A DNA stretch of 64,000 nucleotides, from positions 1-64,000 of the forward strand of contig MU832199.1 in assembly GCA_029204225.1 (NCBI GenBank). The letters are read 5' to 3'. The DNA comes from Diphasiastrum complanatum (taxonomy: Eukaryota; Streptophyta; Lycopodiopsida; Lycopodiales; Lycopodiaceae). A program made the position numbers and the translations under genes. Every line of letters starts with the position of its first letter. Position 1 is the stretch's first letter. This document shows positions 46,379-58,394 of the stretch, one piece after another. The notes beneath the pieces were generated by a model that did not search any database, was not told the DNA's origin, and was given only the letters and a program-made list of their open reading frames with translations.

Positions 46379-47100
46379 GAAAGCTGGTTAGCTAGCACAA
46401 CCTGTCCCTGCCAATCGTCCTTTCAGCCAAGTGGAGATGGACCTATTCACACAGCATGTGAAGGTGCACTGGGCTATACTTGATGGCTGGCAAGCCAATT
46501 TCAACAAGTATCTTGCAAGCGCCATTCACGAACTTGCGCAAGCAAAAGTAGTGCTCAAGGCCTGCCAGAGACACATGGAATAGCAACCACAACTAGCCCT
46601 GGTGGTGATTCCAATGCCACCTATGCTAGATGCTGCAATGGAAAGCTCCAGCCAAGATAAAGACAAACAAATAACGTGGTAGAATTTCTAAGATCAGGCT
46701 CAGATGCAGTCGAGACAAGTGCACAAGACCAAGGCTTGGATACCAGCCAAGAAATTGATCAGAGCCAAATCCAAGAGGAGCTTCTATCTTTGTCATCCAA
46801 AGGCTCTCGATCAATCTTTGCAAGCCGCGCCTTTCACCGACCCAAGTCCGTAGAGGATCAAATGAATGACTTCTTAGTCAAACATCCCTAAGAGTCCTCA
46901 TGTGGCGGCTGGCAGGTATCATTTTCAACCCAAACCATCAAGGGAAATGAGCTGGCATGCCTCCCCACATTGCAATCACAATCGTAATGGCGCCAACAAT
47001 TATTCGAGAGAGACCCTACGACCATCCCCTGAGGCCTATGTGACGAGTCCACGACAATTACGAGTGAATGCACACTTCCTCCCTTGCACAAGATGATCCA
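46379..47100 (+). pseudogene. Second coiled-coil ORF element, C-terminal part
   Basis: In shifting frames: HRPKSVEDQMNDFLVKHP (46.84-46.89 kb), ESSCGGW right after, and AYVTSPRQLRVNAHF (47.04-47.08 kb). These have the same order and spacing as in the nested element (SVEDQ, ESSRGRW, SYVTSPRQLRV). Frameshifts and stops lie in between, so it is decayed. Confidence 0.6.
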
Positions 47101-49469
47101 AATGGGCAGAGTGTGACTCGCCTGTGGCAAACGGTTAGTTCCTGGAGGCTTCAGAAGAATAGCTCATTAGTCAACCAATGAGATTGTTATGAATTCACTA
47201 AAACTCTTAAGCAACCGACGTCTAAACACAGTCAAACATACAAAGGCCTTCAATCTGCCTCTTGAAATCACCAGAGTCATGAAAGCGAACGTGAGAGACT
47301 GATCAAACCACACCCTAGGGATGCCATTTTAAATAGTGACTCAATAAGGACAGATCTATGTGAAATTTTACAACGATGAATAAGGAGATGGTTTAAAAGA
47401 GGGACAAGGGAAGCGCTTAGTAGTAGGCTACAAGTAGAGGTGAGCCGTAGATGAAGAGGGCGCAAATTACAAGTGCGCTGGCAGGTTCTTTTTCCTTCCA
47501 CAGGTAAATTGGACACAGTTGGCCACAGGCCAGGGTCGCAGATAGAGGAAGAGAAGGAGAGTGCAGATCGCAGATTACAGATGGGACAGGTGGGGAATAA
47601 TCAAACCCGCAAGCAGGGTTAGGTAGCAAACAACGAGTTTGCCTCAGGTCGCAAGCATGGTTTTTCCCAGCGAGATCTGTAGCGGGTTGGGATCTACAGG
47701 TGATAGGTAGCGGGCTGCCACAGGCAGGTAAGGCACAGATAGGAAAGAAGGAGAAACCGCAGGCAAGGATCTGCAGGCAAGAAAGTGGAGAAGGCCGTAG
47801 ACATGCAATAATTGGGATGCACCCACAGGCAGATCCGTAGAGGGCAACGATGAGGAAGAGACAACGGGACAGAATAGGCCGTTGATGAAGGCAGAACCCA
47901 CATCAGATCTGCAACCCTAAAAAGGATATGTGCTTTTGCGTGGACAGAGCAGGAAAGATCAGTGATGGATAGGCATGGATGGTCTGAAAGAAGGGGATAT
48001 CAGACAACAAGATCAGATTGTTGAGTTAACAGAATACTTGCAATAAAAAGCTCTATCTACCAGTGATTTCAAGGCAAAAGAAACTCTATATCTAATGGCA
48101 AACAGGGTCTAGTCCACAAAAACTCCCAGAGGCTTCTAACCCAACAGTTTCAGAGGGGTTGAATGATGTAAATCCAGCATGGATAGAGTTTCAAAAGCCT
48201 TCCTAGCTGAAGAAGTGTTGATAGGGTTGGATCTTCCTTTGAGTAGCAAGAAATCCAAACCAACTTCTCAAATGTTAACAAGTGAAGCCCACACTTTAGA
48301 ATTGCAAGCAAGAAAAGCTTTTAAAACAATGCTACAAATGCTTGCTCAGGTATTCTATTAGAGCAAAGGATAATAATCACAATCATTATTGTCCTGATGA
48401 AGGACATCAAACAGTTGCAAAGTTCCATAACCTGCAAACACAAGTCAGAGGGCAGCAAAGAAGTACAAAATGCAATCCCACAATGCCAAGGCCTGCAACC
48501 AAATGTTAGAGATAGTAATCTGGCTTCCAAACTCTCACAATCTACAACAAAATGTTAGAGATGGCAAAAAAAGCAATTCACAGATCCACAAACATTGGTA
48601 ACACAATGCTAATGATTCAGTTTGTAAATCAATAGCAATGAATTAGAAGTAGTTTACAATAAAGGCAAAACACAGAAGTTCGAGTGGAAGGCACCAGGCA
48701 GATTAGCCTTCTCTCCTTTCCTCTTCCCTTCCAAAATGAGCAGTGAATAATGATGGACAACAAAATGAGAAAGGCTGAGAGTAGAGTGAGAGACACATAA
48801 ATGGGAGGCACCAAGCAGGAATCAAACGGCCTTCCTTCTTCTCCTTCTCTCTTTCCCTTTCTCCACAAACTCTTTCTTTCTCCTTCTCTCTCTCTCTCTC
48901 CAAGAAGATGAATGGTTATGCTACGTAGAGGCTAGCCCTCTCTAATGCTACGGAAGGCTGGGGCCCAAAGAGGTGCACCACTTCATGAATGGGCACCAAT
49001 AGGAGCTTTTTTGTAGTTGGGCCCAAACTTAAGGGCTGAGTCCCAAATTTGGTTTTAAATCACCAAAGTGGTCCACGGTGAATAAAATTGCCATTTAACT
49101 GGTTTTTAAGACGAATTGACACCTCCTGGCCCCGACAAACCCGGGAACTAGGGGCATACGCCTCTTAAATAAATTTAAGTCCAGCGTAAATTAGTAAATA
49201 GACAGAGTTTCAATAAAGGTGCAACTGGCCATAATGGGCCATTGATGCGTCAGTTTTAAGCAGTTTCGCATCGGCGTAATAGCTCATGGCGATGATTTTT
49301 CGTCAAAAAAAACTTGAAAAAGAGGTCTTTTTCCCTACAAACAACTGCAGAACGCAGGACATGGTTGCAATTATATTCACGAAAGCATTAAGTGTTAATG
49401 CACACAACAAATTTTGTGCATTGCTTAGTCTGAAGATCAAGACATTTACGGATCCAGATTAAGGGGGGG
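47101..49469 (+). other. Non-coding element body or intergenic, ending in a polypurine tract
   Basis: No domain recognised. 47.40-47.90 kb has degenerate purine-rich repeats with GCAGATC/GCAGGCAAGG words. The motif CAAATGTTAGAGAT occurs twice near 48505 and 48550. CT-rich DNA lies at 48840-48900. It ends with GATTAAGGGGGGG at 49457-49469, a polypurine tract in front of an LTR. Confidence 0.45.
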
Positions 49470-50141
49470 TGTTGGATTTATCTCCTCTACTCTCCTAAAT
49501 CCCATTTTAATCTGCTTCCATTCATGCTGTATTTTTACTCATGTTGTCGCACAGTCTGCATATTTACATGTAAATTCTCATAGACGAAGAAAAGACGAAC
49601 AAAACGTGACACTATGTCTTTACACGTGTTTTGTGACAGGCGAAAAAGGTGACACTGCCTTACAAAATGCCAAAGGTGCCCTAGGAAGCAAAGGCACCCT
49701 ATAAATCAAAACCTATGGCATTTCGTCAGAGTGACGCATTTTTTGCATTTTCACCAATGTTTACTTCAGCAAAAGTTGACGTCGCGTTTTTCTCACGCTC
49801 ACCCCATGCAACTGTGCTAACGGATTTGACAACGACAGCAGCCACCCACGATCTCCTACACACAACACATCCACTTTGTACTTTTTTCATATGCGCACCT
49901 GTAACATTGTGTATATATACTGAATATCATTTGCGTATTTAGATTGATTAAGAGATTGAAGATCGAGTGTGTGTAAATTTAGCATCAGAAGCTTATGCCT
50001 TTCTCAACTTAGGTATTCTCTTTCTCTCTCTCTCCACTGTCTTTCTCCTCTCTCTTCTCTCTACTCTCTCTCTTCGTGCTATGTAGGTGAAGGCGAGGTT
50101 GACACTCCTAGCGATGGACCCATATGCTACATCGACGACAC
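49470..50141 (+). mobile_element. LTR (about 670 bp) flanked by a polypurine tract and a decayed primer site
   Basis: Starts TGTTGGATTTATC directly after the G-rich tract and ends near GACGACACA. TATATATAC near 49913 may be its promoter. The 3' part has CT-rich DNA. At about 50146 TGGCATCGTTGTCG follows, equal to the tRNA-Asp primer site with three C-to-T/G-to-A changes. A partial second copy of the LTR end is at 55735-55950. Confidence 0.5.
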
Positions 50142-50984
50142 AATAGTGGCATCGTTGTCGTTAAGGACAAAATGCAGAGCAGCAAGTTCTACGGCCAGAT
50201 TCAAGGATTCAATGGTCAGAAGCAGAATCAAGCTGACAAGAAGCTCATCCAAAGGATGGATGACAAAGTGATCCATCTAAAAGAAGACAATTTGACAAAA
50301 GTCCCAAGGCACACAGACACACCCACGAGCAAACGACAACAACATCACAAAAGCAAGAGCTGGTAGAATCCATCAAGCCAGTGATAGCTGAGGAAGTCAA
50401 GAAATTGGCAACCGAGGAATTTTGACAGGTTCTATCAGGTCTCTTAGCGCAATTATTACAAAGATTTCTTAGTGATGAATCTCTCAAGAAATCTGTGTCA
50501 ACGGAGCGACGAGAAGACAATTTAACACAAGATCTAAAGAAAAGTGCAGTCACCATGTAGCCTTCAACTGGGAAGTGCAATGATCAAGGGAAGACTAAAG
50601 TTGATGATTGTCCCTCAATGAGCAAGCTTCAACCAAAGTCTAATTGTTCCACAATTCAACAGACCCCCAAATCAATGCCAATTCAGGGTACGTCCATTCT
50701 TCAAAGGCCAAATCTAGGGAATCCAAGCCCAAATAGGCCTCCAGTACAGCAAGCACCAGTGCCTACAATGACAAAGCCTTGTCCTCAATCTATGAAATTG
50801 ACTACTGAGGAAATTCGTCAGGTTATGGCATATCTCAAATACCTAGACAAACAAAAAAGTCAAGCTAGAACGTCATATCTACCTTACAATTTGGGGGAGT
50901 CTATGACATTGGGACCAGTTGCGTCGATCTATGAGAATCCATTATATCAGCAAGATTTATCTTGGGATCCAAACTCTCTTGGTT

Positions 50985-51027
<43 letters not shown>

Positions 51028-51181
51028 GTTGGGATAGAATAGCTTTGGTGTAAAAATTACAGCAAATAAGGATCCTAAAACACTTGAAATGATGAGGGAA
51101 ACAATAGATTATGATTTCATAAGATTAGCACAAGTTGAACCATCAAAATCCATCAAAAATCTATGCTTGAACCTCACCAAA
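50142..51181 (+). pseudogene. Retrotransposon gag-like region (probably Ty3/gypsy)
   Basis: After the decayed primer site, frames 50124-50366 and 50618-51037 encode a charged then Pro/Gln-rich protein (RPNLGNPSPNRPPVQQAP, TTEEIRQVMAYLKYLDKQ). It then continues in another frame (KDPKTLEMMRETIDYDFIRL) up to the copia insertion at 51182. A (CT)n run at 50991-51025 sits in the frame as a Ser-Leu repeat. No zinc knuckle is seen. It may be the upstream part of the gypsy pol at 58.8 kb, now separated by copia insertions. Confidence 0.45.
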
Positions 51182-51730
51182 TGGCCCAAATCCTTGAAGA
51201 AGGCTTCACACATGTGAAAGTATGGCCTCCCACAGTCTGAGTACTGTACACCAGACCTACATTCAATCCTATAATCATTAGTAATCACAAGTACTCAAAC
51301 AATTATGAACATAGAGAGCAATTGCATCATTATGAGAGAAAAAACATGAAATTGCTTGATTGATTTTGGTGAGATATCATCACCTATATATACATGGTCC
51401 ATCACGGTTTTGGGCAGGTATGAGTAGCCCTAAACCTATCCCTAATGCTAATTTTTGTGGATCTTTCATCCCTACCAAGTTAAGGTTGGAATCTTGGAGA
51501 TCCCTCAACAATGCAAAAACTACCAAAAATAGCTCCTATTTTTTCTCCCTTGTATCTAAGCATAATTTGGACTCATTCCAAAGGTTCTAACACTTAGATC
51601 TACTTGAGAACATCCTTATGAATGGAATCCTATGCTATTTGGCACGTGTGACAAGCCACATCATGACCATCTAACTATTTACAAGTCATATGACCAAAAC
51701 TAGTCAAGCTAGAATTGTGAATTTTTAACA
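51182..51730 (-). repeat. 3' LTR of copia element B
   Basis: TGGCCC...TTTTTAACA on +. Contains CTTCACACATGTGAAAG near its left end. The ORF 51360-51590 inside it recurs in the other LTR and is not a gene. Confidence 0.85.
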
Positions 51731-51744
51731 CTCCTCCTCACTAT

Positions 51745-54700
51745 CTAGCTTGGTTCAATCATTGCTTTACTAATCACTCCAAGTGATGATCTGAACTTCA
51801 TAAAAGGTGTCTTTTGAAGTGGTTTAGTAAGTAGATCAGCTACACATTCATTGCTTGGAACATGCTCCAAAGCAATCTCCTTGGCTTGCACCATTTCTCT
51901 CACAAAGTGATGGCATATCTCAATGTGCTTAGATCTTGCATGGAATATTGGGTTAGATGCAAGGTGTTGGGCTGATATATTGTCATTGTAGATGATTGGT
52001 GCCTCCTCTGAATCCATGATCTTTAGCTCCACCAATAATCTCTTGATCCAAAGTACCTCCTTTGTAGTGGTTGTCAAAGCTTTGTACTCGGCCTCGGTTG
52101 AAGATAGAGAGTATAGTTTCTTGCTTTTTTGAAAGCCATGAAACCACACCTTCTCCTATGAAAGTTGAATAGGCACTTGTTGATTTCCTATCCCTCTTGT
52201 CCCCTGCAAAATCTGAATCACTAAATGCATGAAGGTTAATCACATCTCCTCTATATAGAATCCCAAAATCCAATGTACCCGAGATGTATCTTAGAATCCT
52301 CTTAGCCTTTTTCCAATGGATATTCAATGGCTTTTGCATGGATTGGCTCAACCTACATACACTAAAGCTAAGATCTGGTCTAGTTATAGTGATCCACATT
52401 AAGGAACCTATAAGTTGCCTAAACAAAGTGATGTCCATGAAGGATCTTTCATCACCTTCATTTGGCACTTTTACATCTTGCTCCATTGGTGTGTCAACAC
52501 TTTTGCATACTTCCATCTTAAACTTCTTCAAAAGACTTTGAGCATAGTTTACTTGACTTATAAAGATAAAATCAGACCCTCTAAGTACTTCTATGCCTAA
52601 GATGAAGTGAAGACACCCTAGATCTACCATCTTGAACTCTAAGGATAGATCTATCTTGATTTTTTCAATACCATCAACACTATTTCCACTAATGATGATG
52701 TCATCTACATAAATGAGTAAAAGTACAATACCAACATCATCAAACTTAATGTAAAGAGTGGGATCATATTCACTTTGAACAAAAAAAAGTGAAATAAGAT
52801 AGCAATGTAGTTTTGAATTCCAAGATCTCGAGACTTGCTTCAAGCCATAGATGCTTCTTTGGAGATGGCATACTTTGTTCTCCATTCCATGCTTGATGAA
52901 CCCTTGTGGCTACTCCATATAGATATCCTCTTCCAAAAAACCATTCAAGAAAGCATTAGAGACATCCATTTGACATAGAATCCATCCAAAATGTGATGCA
53001 AGTGCAATGATTAGCCTTATTGTGACCATCTTGGCCACGGGTGCAAAAGTTTCCTCATAGTCTATCCCTCTCTCTTGAGCATAACCTTTTGCAACTAATC
53101 TTGCTTTATGTTTGTTAACACTCCCATTTGCATTCAACTTAAGCTTGAAGACCCACTTGCATCCTATTACATTCCTTTGAGGTCTCTCAACAAGCAACCA
53201 AGTTTCATTCTCAATCAAGACATCATACTCATCCAACATAGCTTTATACCATTCTTTGGAGTTCAATGCATCTTCAACATTAGATGGTTCTTCAAAACTA
53301 GATAAAGCATAAGAAGTAGATGAGATAGCCTCAACTTGCTGTCCTTTGCCTTGATATGTGAGCCTTGATGGCTCCACTTTTGCCCTTGAAGATCTTCTTG
53401 GTGTGGTAGGTGGGTTTGGTGCTTGCTCCTCCATGAGCTCCTCCTCAAAACCAAGATCTTGCTTCTCGACCATCTTCTTCCTGATTGTTGGAGCACTTGA
53501 GCCTTCTTCAAGCATATGCATATGATGTTCATCAAAGATGACATCCCTTGAAACAACAAATTTGCTCAAGGATGGGAGATAGACTTTGTAGCCCTTGCTT
53601 GAGCTTGCATATCCAAGCATGATCCCTCTTGTGGAAGATGGATCCTCCTTGGTTCTTGTTTCCAATGGCACATGACATAACATATACACCCAAAAACTTT
53701 CAAGTGATTAAGATTGGGTTTCTTTCCATACAACATCTCATAAGGAGTTTTGCCTTCAATTGCTTTGCAAGACACCCTATTCATCAAGTAGTTTGCACAT
53801 ACAAGAAACTCACCCCAAAAGGATTTGGGCAAACAAGCATCTAATCTTAAAGCCTTAGAACATTCACATAATGTTCTATTCCTTCTTTCAGCAACTCCAT
53901 TTTGTTGAGGAGTGTAAGGACAAGAAGTCTCTTTCTTGATCCCTTCCTCCTCACAAAAGGCCTTGAACTCATTGGAGATGAATTCTCCACCATTGTCACT
54001 TCTAAGAATCTTGATGCTATGATTATGATGCTTTTCCACAAACAACTTGAACTTTACAAAAGTATCAAATACTTGAGACTTGAAGGAAAGTAAGAACACC
54101 CAACAATATCTTGAGTAGTCATCAATGAAAGTTAAAAACATGGATGAACCTCCATTAGATTTGGTGCTAGCAATGTGCACATCCGAGTGTATGAGTTCAA
54201 GAGGATGAGATGACTTTGTGATGGAGTTAGGAAACACCTTCTTATGTGCCTTGGATAAGGCACAAGCTTCACAAACCTTGTCTTCCTTCCCAATAGACCT
54301 TGGTAGGCCTAAAGCATACTCCTCCTTGATCATAGCCTCCATGGAACCCGAGTTGACATCTCCAAGTCTTTTGTGCCATAAAGTAAAGGTAGATATCTTG
54401 CTCTTCTCGGCCAACATGACAACATTAGTATCCACAAATGCATCCAACTTATAAAGTTTGCCAAGTCTAGTGCCCTTAGCCACTATCTTACCCTTCTTCT
54501 TGATGAAACATTCATTTGAAGCAAAGTCAACATTGAAACCATTGTCTACCATTTGGCCAACACTTAGTAGATTCTTTGTTATTGTAGGAATGTACAAAAC
54601 ACCTTCTATGTTGATCTTTTTGGAAGATCCTAAGCAAAGGGGAATGCTACCAACTCCTTCAATCTTACAAGCTTCATCATTTGCTGTATAGATAGACTTT

Positions 54701-55166
54701 ATAGGTCCATCATAAGATAAGAGAGAAGAGAAAAACTCCCTTTTACTAGTCATGTGTGAACTAACACCCGAGTCAATCCACCAAGGATCTTCTCCTTTGA
54801 AGCTTGTTGAAGAAAATATGGACATCATGAGAGAGTCCTCATGTGAACTCTCCTCCTCCTCCTCTTTGATCATGTTGGCTTGGCTTTGATCTTGCTTCCT
54901 CTTGAAGCATTCCGAGGCATAATGCCCCATCTCTTAGGACAAAAATATGTGCACTCTCTCCTTTCTTTTGATAGCTTCTATAGATTTGATTCTTCAAAGC
55001 TAACATTCTAGTTTGGTTCTTGGATTCGTAGACCTTTTGCAAAGTCTCCCAAGCATCTTGAGCTGAAGTGCAATCTCCTATCTCTCTTAAGAGTTCATTT
55101 GCAGCATTCATTTTTATGGAATGTAGTGCAACATTGCACCTCTTGATGTATTTGGCTTTTTCCAAA
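51745..55166 (-). pseudogene. Copia element B gag-pol
   Basis: Minus strand, 5' to 3': partial gag (CNVALHSIKMNAANELLREI), an internal gag deletion taking part of the zinc knuckle (GHYASECFKRK remains), protease WWIDSGVSSHM (family DSGAS), GAG-pre-integrase, integrase (LIHSDVHIAS, FIDDYSRYCW, RSDNGGEFISNEF, TPQQNGVAERRN), RT (YKAMLDEYDVLIENETW, MDVSNAFLNGFLEE, SIYGLKQVSRSW, LIYVDDIIIS intact), and RNase H (FSDSDFAGDKRDRKSTSAY, STEAEYKALTTTTKEVLW, LADLLTKPLQKTPF). Lesions are a frameshift near 53680, a stop at about 52911, a frameshift near 52100, and the gag deletions. It is one of the best preserved copia copies here. Confidence 0.92.
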
Positions 55167-55716
55167 TGGCCCAAATCCTTGAAGAAGGCTTCACACGTGT
55201 GAAAGTACGGCCTCTCACAGTCTGAGTACTGTACACCAGACCTACATTCAATCCTATAATCATTATTAATCACAAGTACTCAAACAATTATGAACATAGA
55301 GAGCAATTGCATCATTATGAGAGAAAAAACATGAAATTGCTTGATTTATTTTTGGTGAGATATCATCACCTATATATACATGATCCATCACGGTTTTGGG
55401 CAGGTATGAGTAGCCCTAAACCTATCCCTAATGCTAATTTTGGTGGCTCTTTCATCCCTACCAAGTTAAGGTTGGAATCTTGGAGATCCCTCAACAATGC
55501 AAAAATTACCAAAAATAGCTCCTATTTTTTCTCCCTTGTATCTAAGCATAATTTGGACTCATTCCAAAGGTTCTAACACTTAGGTCTACTTGAGAACATC
55601 CTTATGAATGGAATCCTATGCTATTTGGCACGTGTGACAAGCCACATCATGACCATCTAACTATTTACAAGTCATATGACCAAAACTAGTCAAGCTAGAA
55701 TTGTGAATTTTTAACA
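55167..55716 (-). repeat. 5' LTR of copia element B
   Basis: Same as the other LTR, with CTTCACACGTGTGAAAG near its left end. The changes between copies are mostly C-T or G-A at CpG sites. Confidence 0.85.
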
Positions 55717-56079
55717 TTTGGGTAGGCGCTCGAGCCCCCAAGGCCTTTCTCAACCTAGGCATTCCCTCTCTCTCTTCTTTCCTCTCTCCAAGTAGCGACC
55801 GAATAGTTTGGGGAAGGTGGTCGGGCCTCCCAAACCTCTCACTATTTGGACTTTCTTTTTCTCTCTCCCTCCTCTTTGTGCTATGTAGGTTGAGGTGGGG
55901 TTGACGCTCTCAGCGTTCGAACCCTATGCTACAAAGACGAGACAACAGAAGCTAAATGTTTCTACCCACAAAACTTTGTTAGCTTTCAAGTGCAAGTCTG
56001 CAGAACTTCAAGGGAACTGTCCACAGGCAAAATCCGCTCCAGACCATAACCACCACAAAACGGTTTCAACCGAAGGAGC
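55717..56079 (+). mobile_element. LTR end fragment related to 49999-50141
   Basis: GCCTTTCTCAACCTAGGCATTC, a CT-rich part, GTGCTATGTAGG, GAGGTGGGGTTGACGCTCTCAG and CCCTATGCTACA match the 3' part of the LTR at 49470-50141. About 215 bp is shared. A primer site is not visible after it. Confidence 0.55.
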
Positions 56080-57480
56080 TTATAAACGAAGGTCAGATGT
56101 TCTTCAAACACTTTACTTTTGGAATCCAAAATTTCAATCCAAGTGTATCTAGAGTAATCATCAATAAAAGATACATACATAGATGCACCTCCAATAGATT
56201 CTTGAGAAAAGGAGTGCACATCACTATGAATAAGATCTAATGCTTTTGTAGATCTAGTGGAAGAGATATCAAAAGGTAGCTTGTGTGCCTTTGAGAGGCC
56301 ACAATCTTCACAATTTTTTTCACACTTTGAGAGTGTCTTGGGAAGGATGAGAGCAAGATACTTGGTGCATAGCATCTCCATAGATTTGAAGTTGGGGTGG
56401 CCCAACCTCTTATGCCAAAGCTCCACATGATTGAGCTCCTCCTTCACCATGTTCACATGTCCAAGAAAAACACTAGCATCTAATTTAAAAAGCCTTCCTT
56501 GCTTGAATCCCTTTACAATGCAAGTATTATTCATCATTATGGAGCAAACACCTTGCTTAAAATGGACATCTAAGGCATCATCCATCAATTGTCCTACACT
56601 TAACAAATTCTTAGTGAGTGTAGGACATAGAGTACATTATCAAGATCTACTCTTTTAGAAGATCCAAGACTTAAGGGAATAGTTCCCACTCCATCTATTC
56701 TACATTCTTGATCACTTGATGTTAGAATAGACTTTTTACAACCTACAAAAGTTACAAGAGTTGAGAAAAATCTTTTTGGAATGTCATGTGGGAACTAGCC
56801 CCACTATCAATCCACCATGTGTCATTGGAGTAGCTCTTGGATGTTGATGTAGAAGCCATCAAGGATGAATCCACTTCATCCTCATCTTCCTCAAGAGTGA
56901 GGTTGCCTTGTTTGCAGGCTCCTTGTGCATTCTTTTTCTTGTAACACTCGGCTGCAAAGTGCCCCTTTTTTCCACAAAAGAAGCACTTGAGTTTGGCTTT
57001 GTTCTTCTTTCCACCTTTGGAGCTTGATGATTGATCATCACTTTTCATCTCCTTTTGTTGGATCTTCTTCTTTGACTTTGCCTTTCCTTTGCTTGAGAAG
57101 TTGGCCTTCTCATCACCATCATGCAACTTCAAGGATCCAATCCTTTGCTTGACATAAAAGATCCTACTCTCCTCGGCCACAAGCACACTATGGAGCTTGT
57201 CAATGGAAGGTAGTGCATCTTAAACATCAAAGCTTTGTACAAGATTGGAGAACTCATCTCCAAGACCATTCAAAATGATTTGAACAAGTTCATCATCATA
57301 AATACTGTCACTAATGATGGAAAGTTCTTTGTTGAGAGATTTTATTCTCAAGACATACTCTTGATCACTTTGATCACTCCCTCTAATGCTTTGAAGAACT
57401 TTGTTTCTAATCATAAGCACTCTAGAGGTATTTTTGGATTCATAAATCCCTTTAGGTAGTCCCATGCCTCCTTGGCCGAG
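56080..57480 (-). mobile_element. Copia element C fragment (gag to integrase start)
   Basis: Minus strand: gag 57465-57220 (ESKNTSRVLMIRNKVLQSI), zinc knuckle CFFCGKKGHFAAEC at about 56980, protease TWWIDSGASSHMTF at about 56790, GAG-pre-integrase ELWHKRLGHPNFKSMEM, and integrase LIHSDVHSFSQ, SFIDDYSRYTWIEI. It stops near 56080 before the second catalytic Asp. A frame slip lies in gag near 57455. It is cut at both ends. Confidence 0.88.
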
Positions 57481-57489
57481 TTACAAGAT

Positions 57490-57826
57490 AAAACCATGTG
57501 AAAATTACTAAATTCTAACAGTTTGAATAAATCAAACTGATATCAATGTCTTCAATTGGGTCTATTTCTAATCTATGTACTAATAGAACAGTTGTATCTT
57601 GAATATTGCGTGCGGAATCAATATGCGGAATTAAGAGACAAATTAAGACAATTTTAGACAAACAAAATCTATTGATCAAAAACGAATTTATTATTCTGAA
57701 TCTGAATCAGTATACATCTTTTGATGCCTTATCTCGTTGTTGTGTCTCTGATTGAATGACTCTGAGAGTCTCTTCAGTGTGAGAGTGTGTGTTACAACGA
57801 GTAGTGCACATGTATTTGTATTGCTA
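57490..57826. mobile_element. LTR-like insertion between two copia pieces
   Basis: Between the gag break of element C (near 57490) and the GAG-pre break of element D (near 57827) lie about 335 bp of non-coding DNA beginning TGTGAAAATTAC. It has AGAGTCTCTTCAGTGTGAGAG and is rich in short T/A runs. Its size and place suggest a solo LTR, but no partner or target duplication is seen. Confidence 0.35.
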
Positions 57827-58394
57827 ACTTGACATCCAATCCACTATCAAACAAATGTCCTACACTAATGAGATTTTTGGTTAGTCTAGGTACATAAAGT
57901 ACATCATGCAAGCAAAAAGATTTTGATGATGATGCATACAGTGGAATACTATCTAGTCCTTCAATTCTACAGTCTACATCATTAGCAGTATAGATTGATC
58001 TTTTTGCACCTAGATATGGCATGAGACTTGTGAAAGAGTTTCTAAAACTAGACGTACGGGAACTAGCCCCACTATCTATCCACTAGACTTCTTCATTCTT
58101 GAAAGAAAAAGATGAAAAACTAGACATCATTAAAGAATCCTCTCTTTCACTCTCAGCACCCTCATACTCATCCTCATTAGTAAGGTTAGCTTGGTTCTTC
58201 TTCTTAAAACAGTTTGATGCATAGTGGCCTTTCTTGCCACAGAAAAAACATTTGATCTTTGACAGCTTCTTCTTGCCACTGGATGTTGCAACTTGTGAGG
58301 ACTGATCCTCACCACCTTCTTTGGCTTTGTCCTTCTTGAAGTGTTGTTGAGTCCAAAACACCAAAATCTCAATATTCACAATATGGCAAAACAT
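57827..58394 (-). mobile_element. Copia element D fragment (zinc knuckle to GAG-pre-integrase)
   Basis: Minus strand: CFFCGKKGHYASNC at about 58245, an acidic stretch, a protease remnant (SGASSR near 58060), then RSIYTANDVDCRIEGLDSIP and FCLHDVLYVPRLTKNLISVG. It overlaps element C in domain content, so it is a separate copy of the same lineage. It is cut at both sides. Confidence 0.85.

Larger units (their letters stand above)
51182..55716 (-). mobile_element. Copia element B, both LTRs, nearly complete
   Basis: LTRs 51182-51730 and 55167-55716 (about 550 bp) differ at roughly a dozen positions by eye. Minus strand. Polypurine GAGGAGGAG lies next to the left LTR. On the right the LTR abuts gag directly: the primer site, 5' UTR and gag start are deleted. 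I see no direct target duplication; the outer flanks are CCAAA and TTTGG. Confidence 0.88.

Noticed and set aside
51360-51590. ORF repeated at 55307-55576
   Set aside because: Both lie in the two LTRs of copia element B and match because the LTRs are copies.
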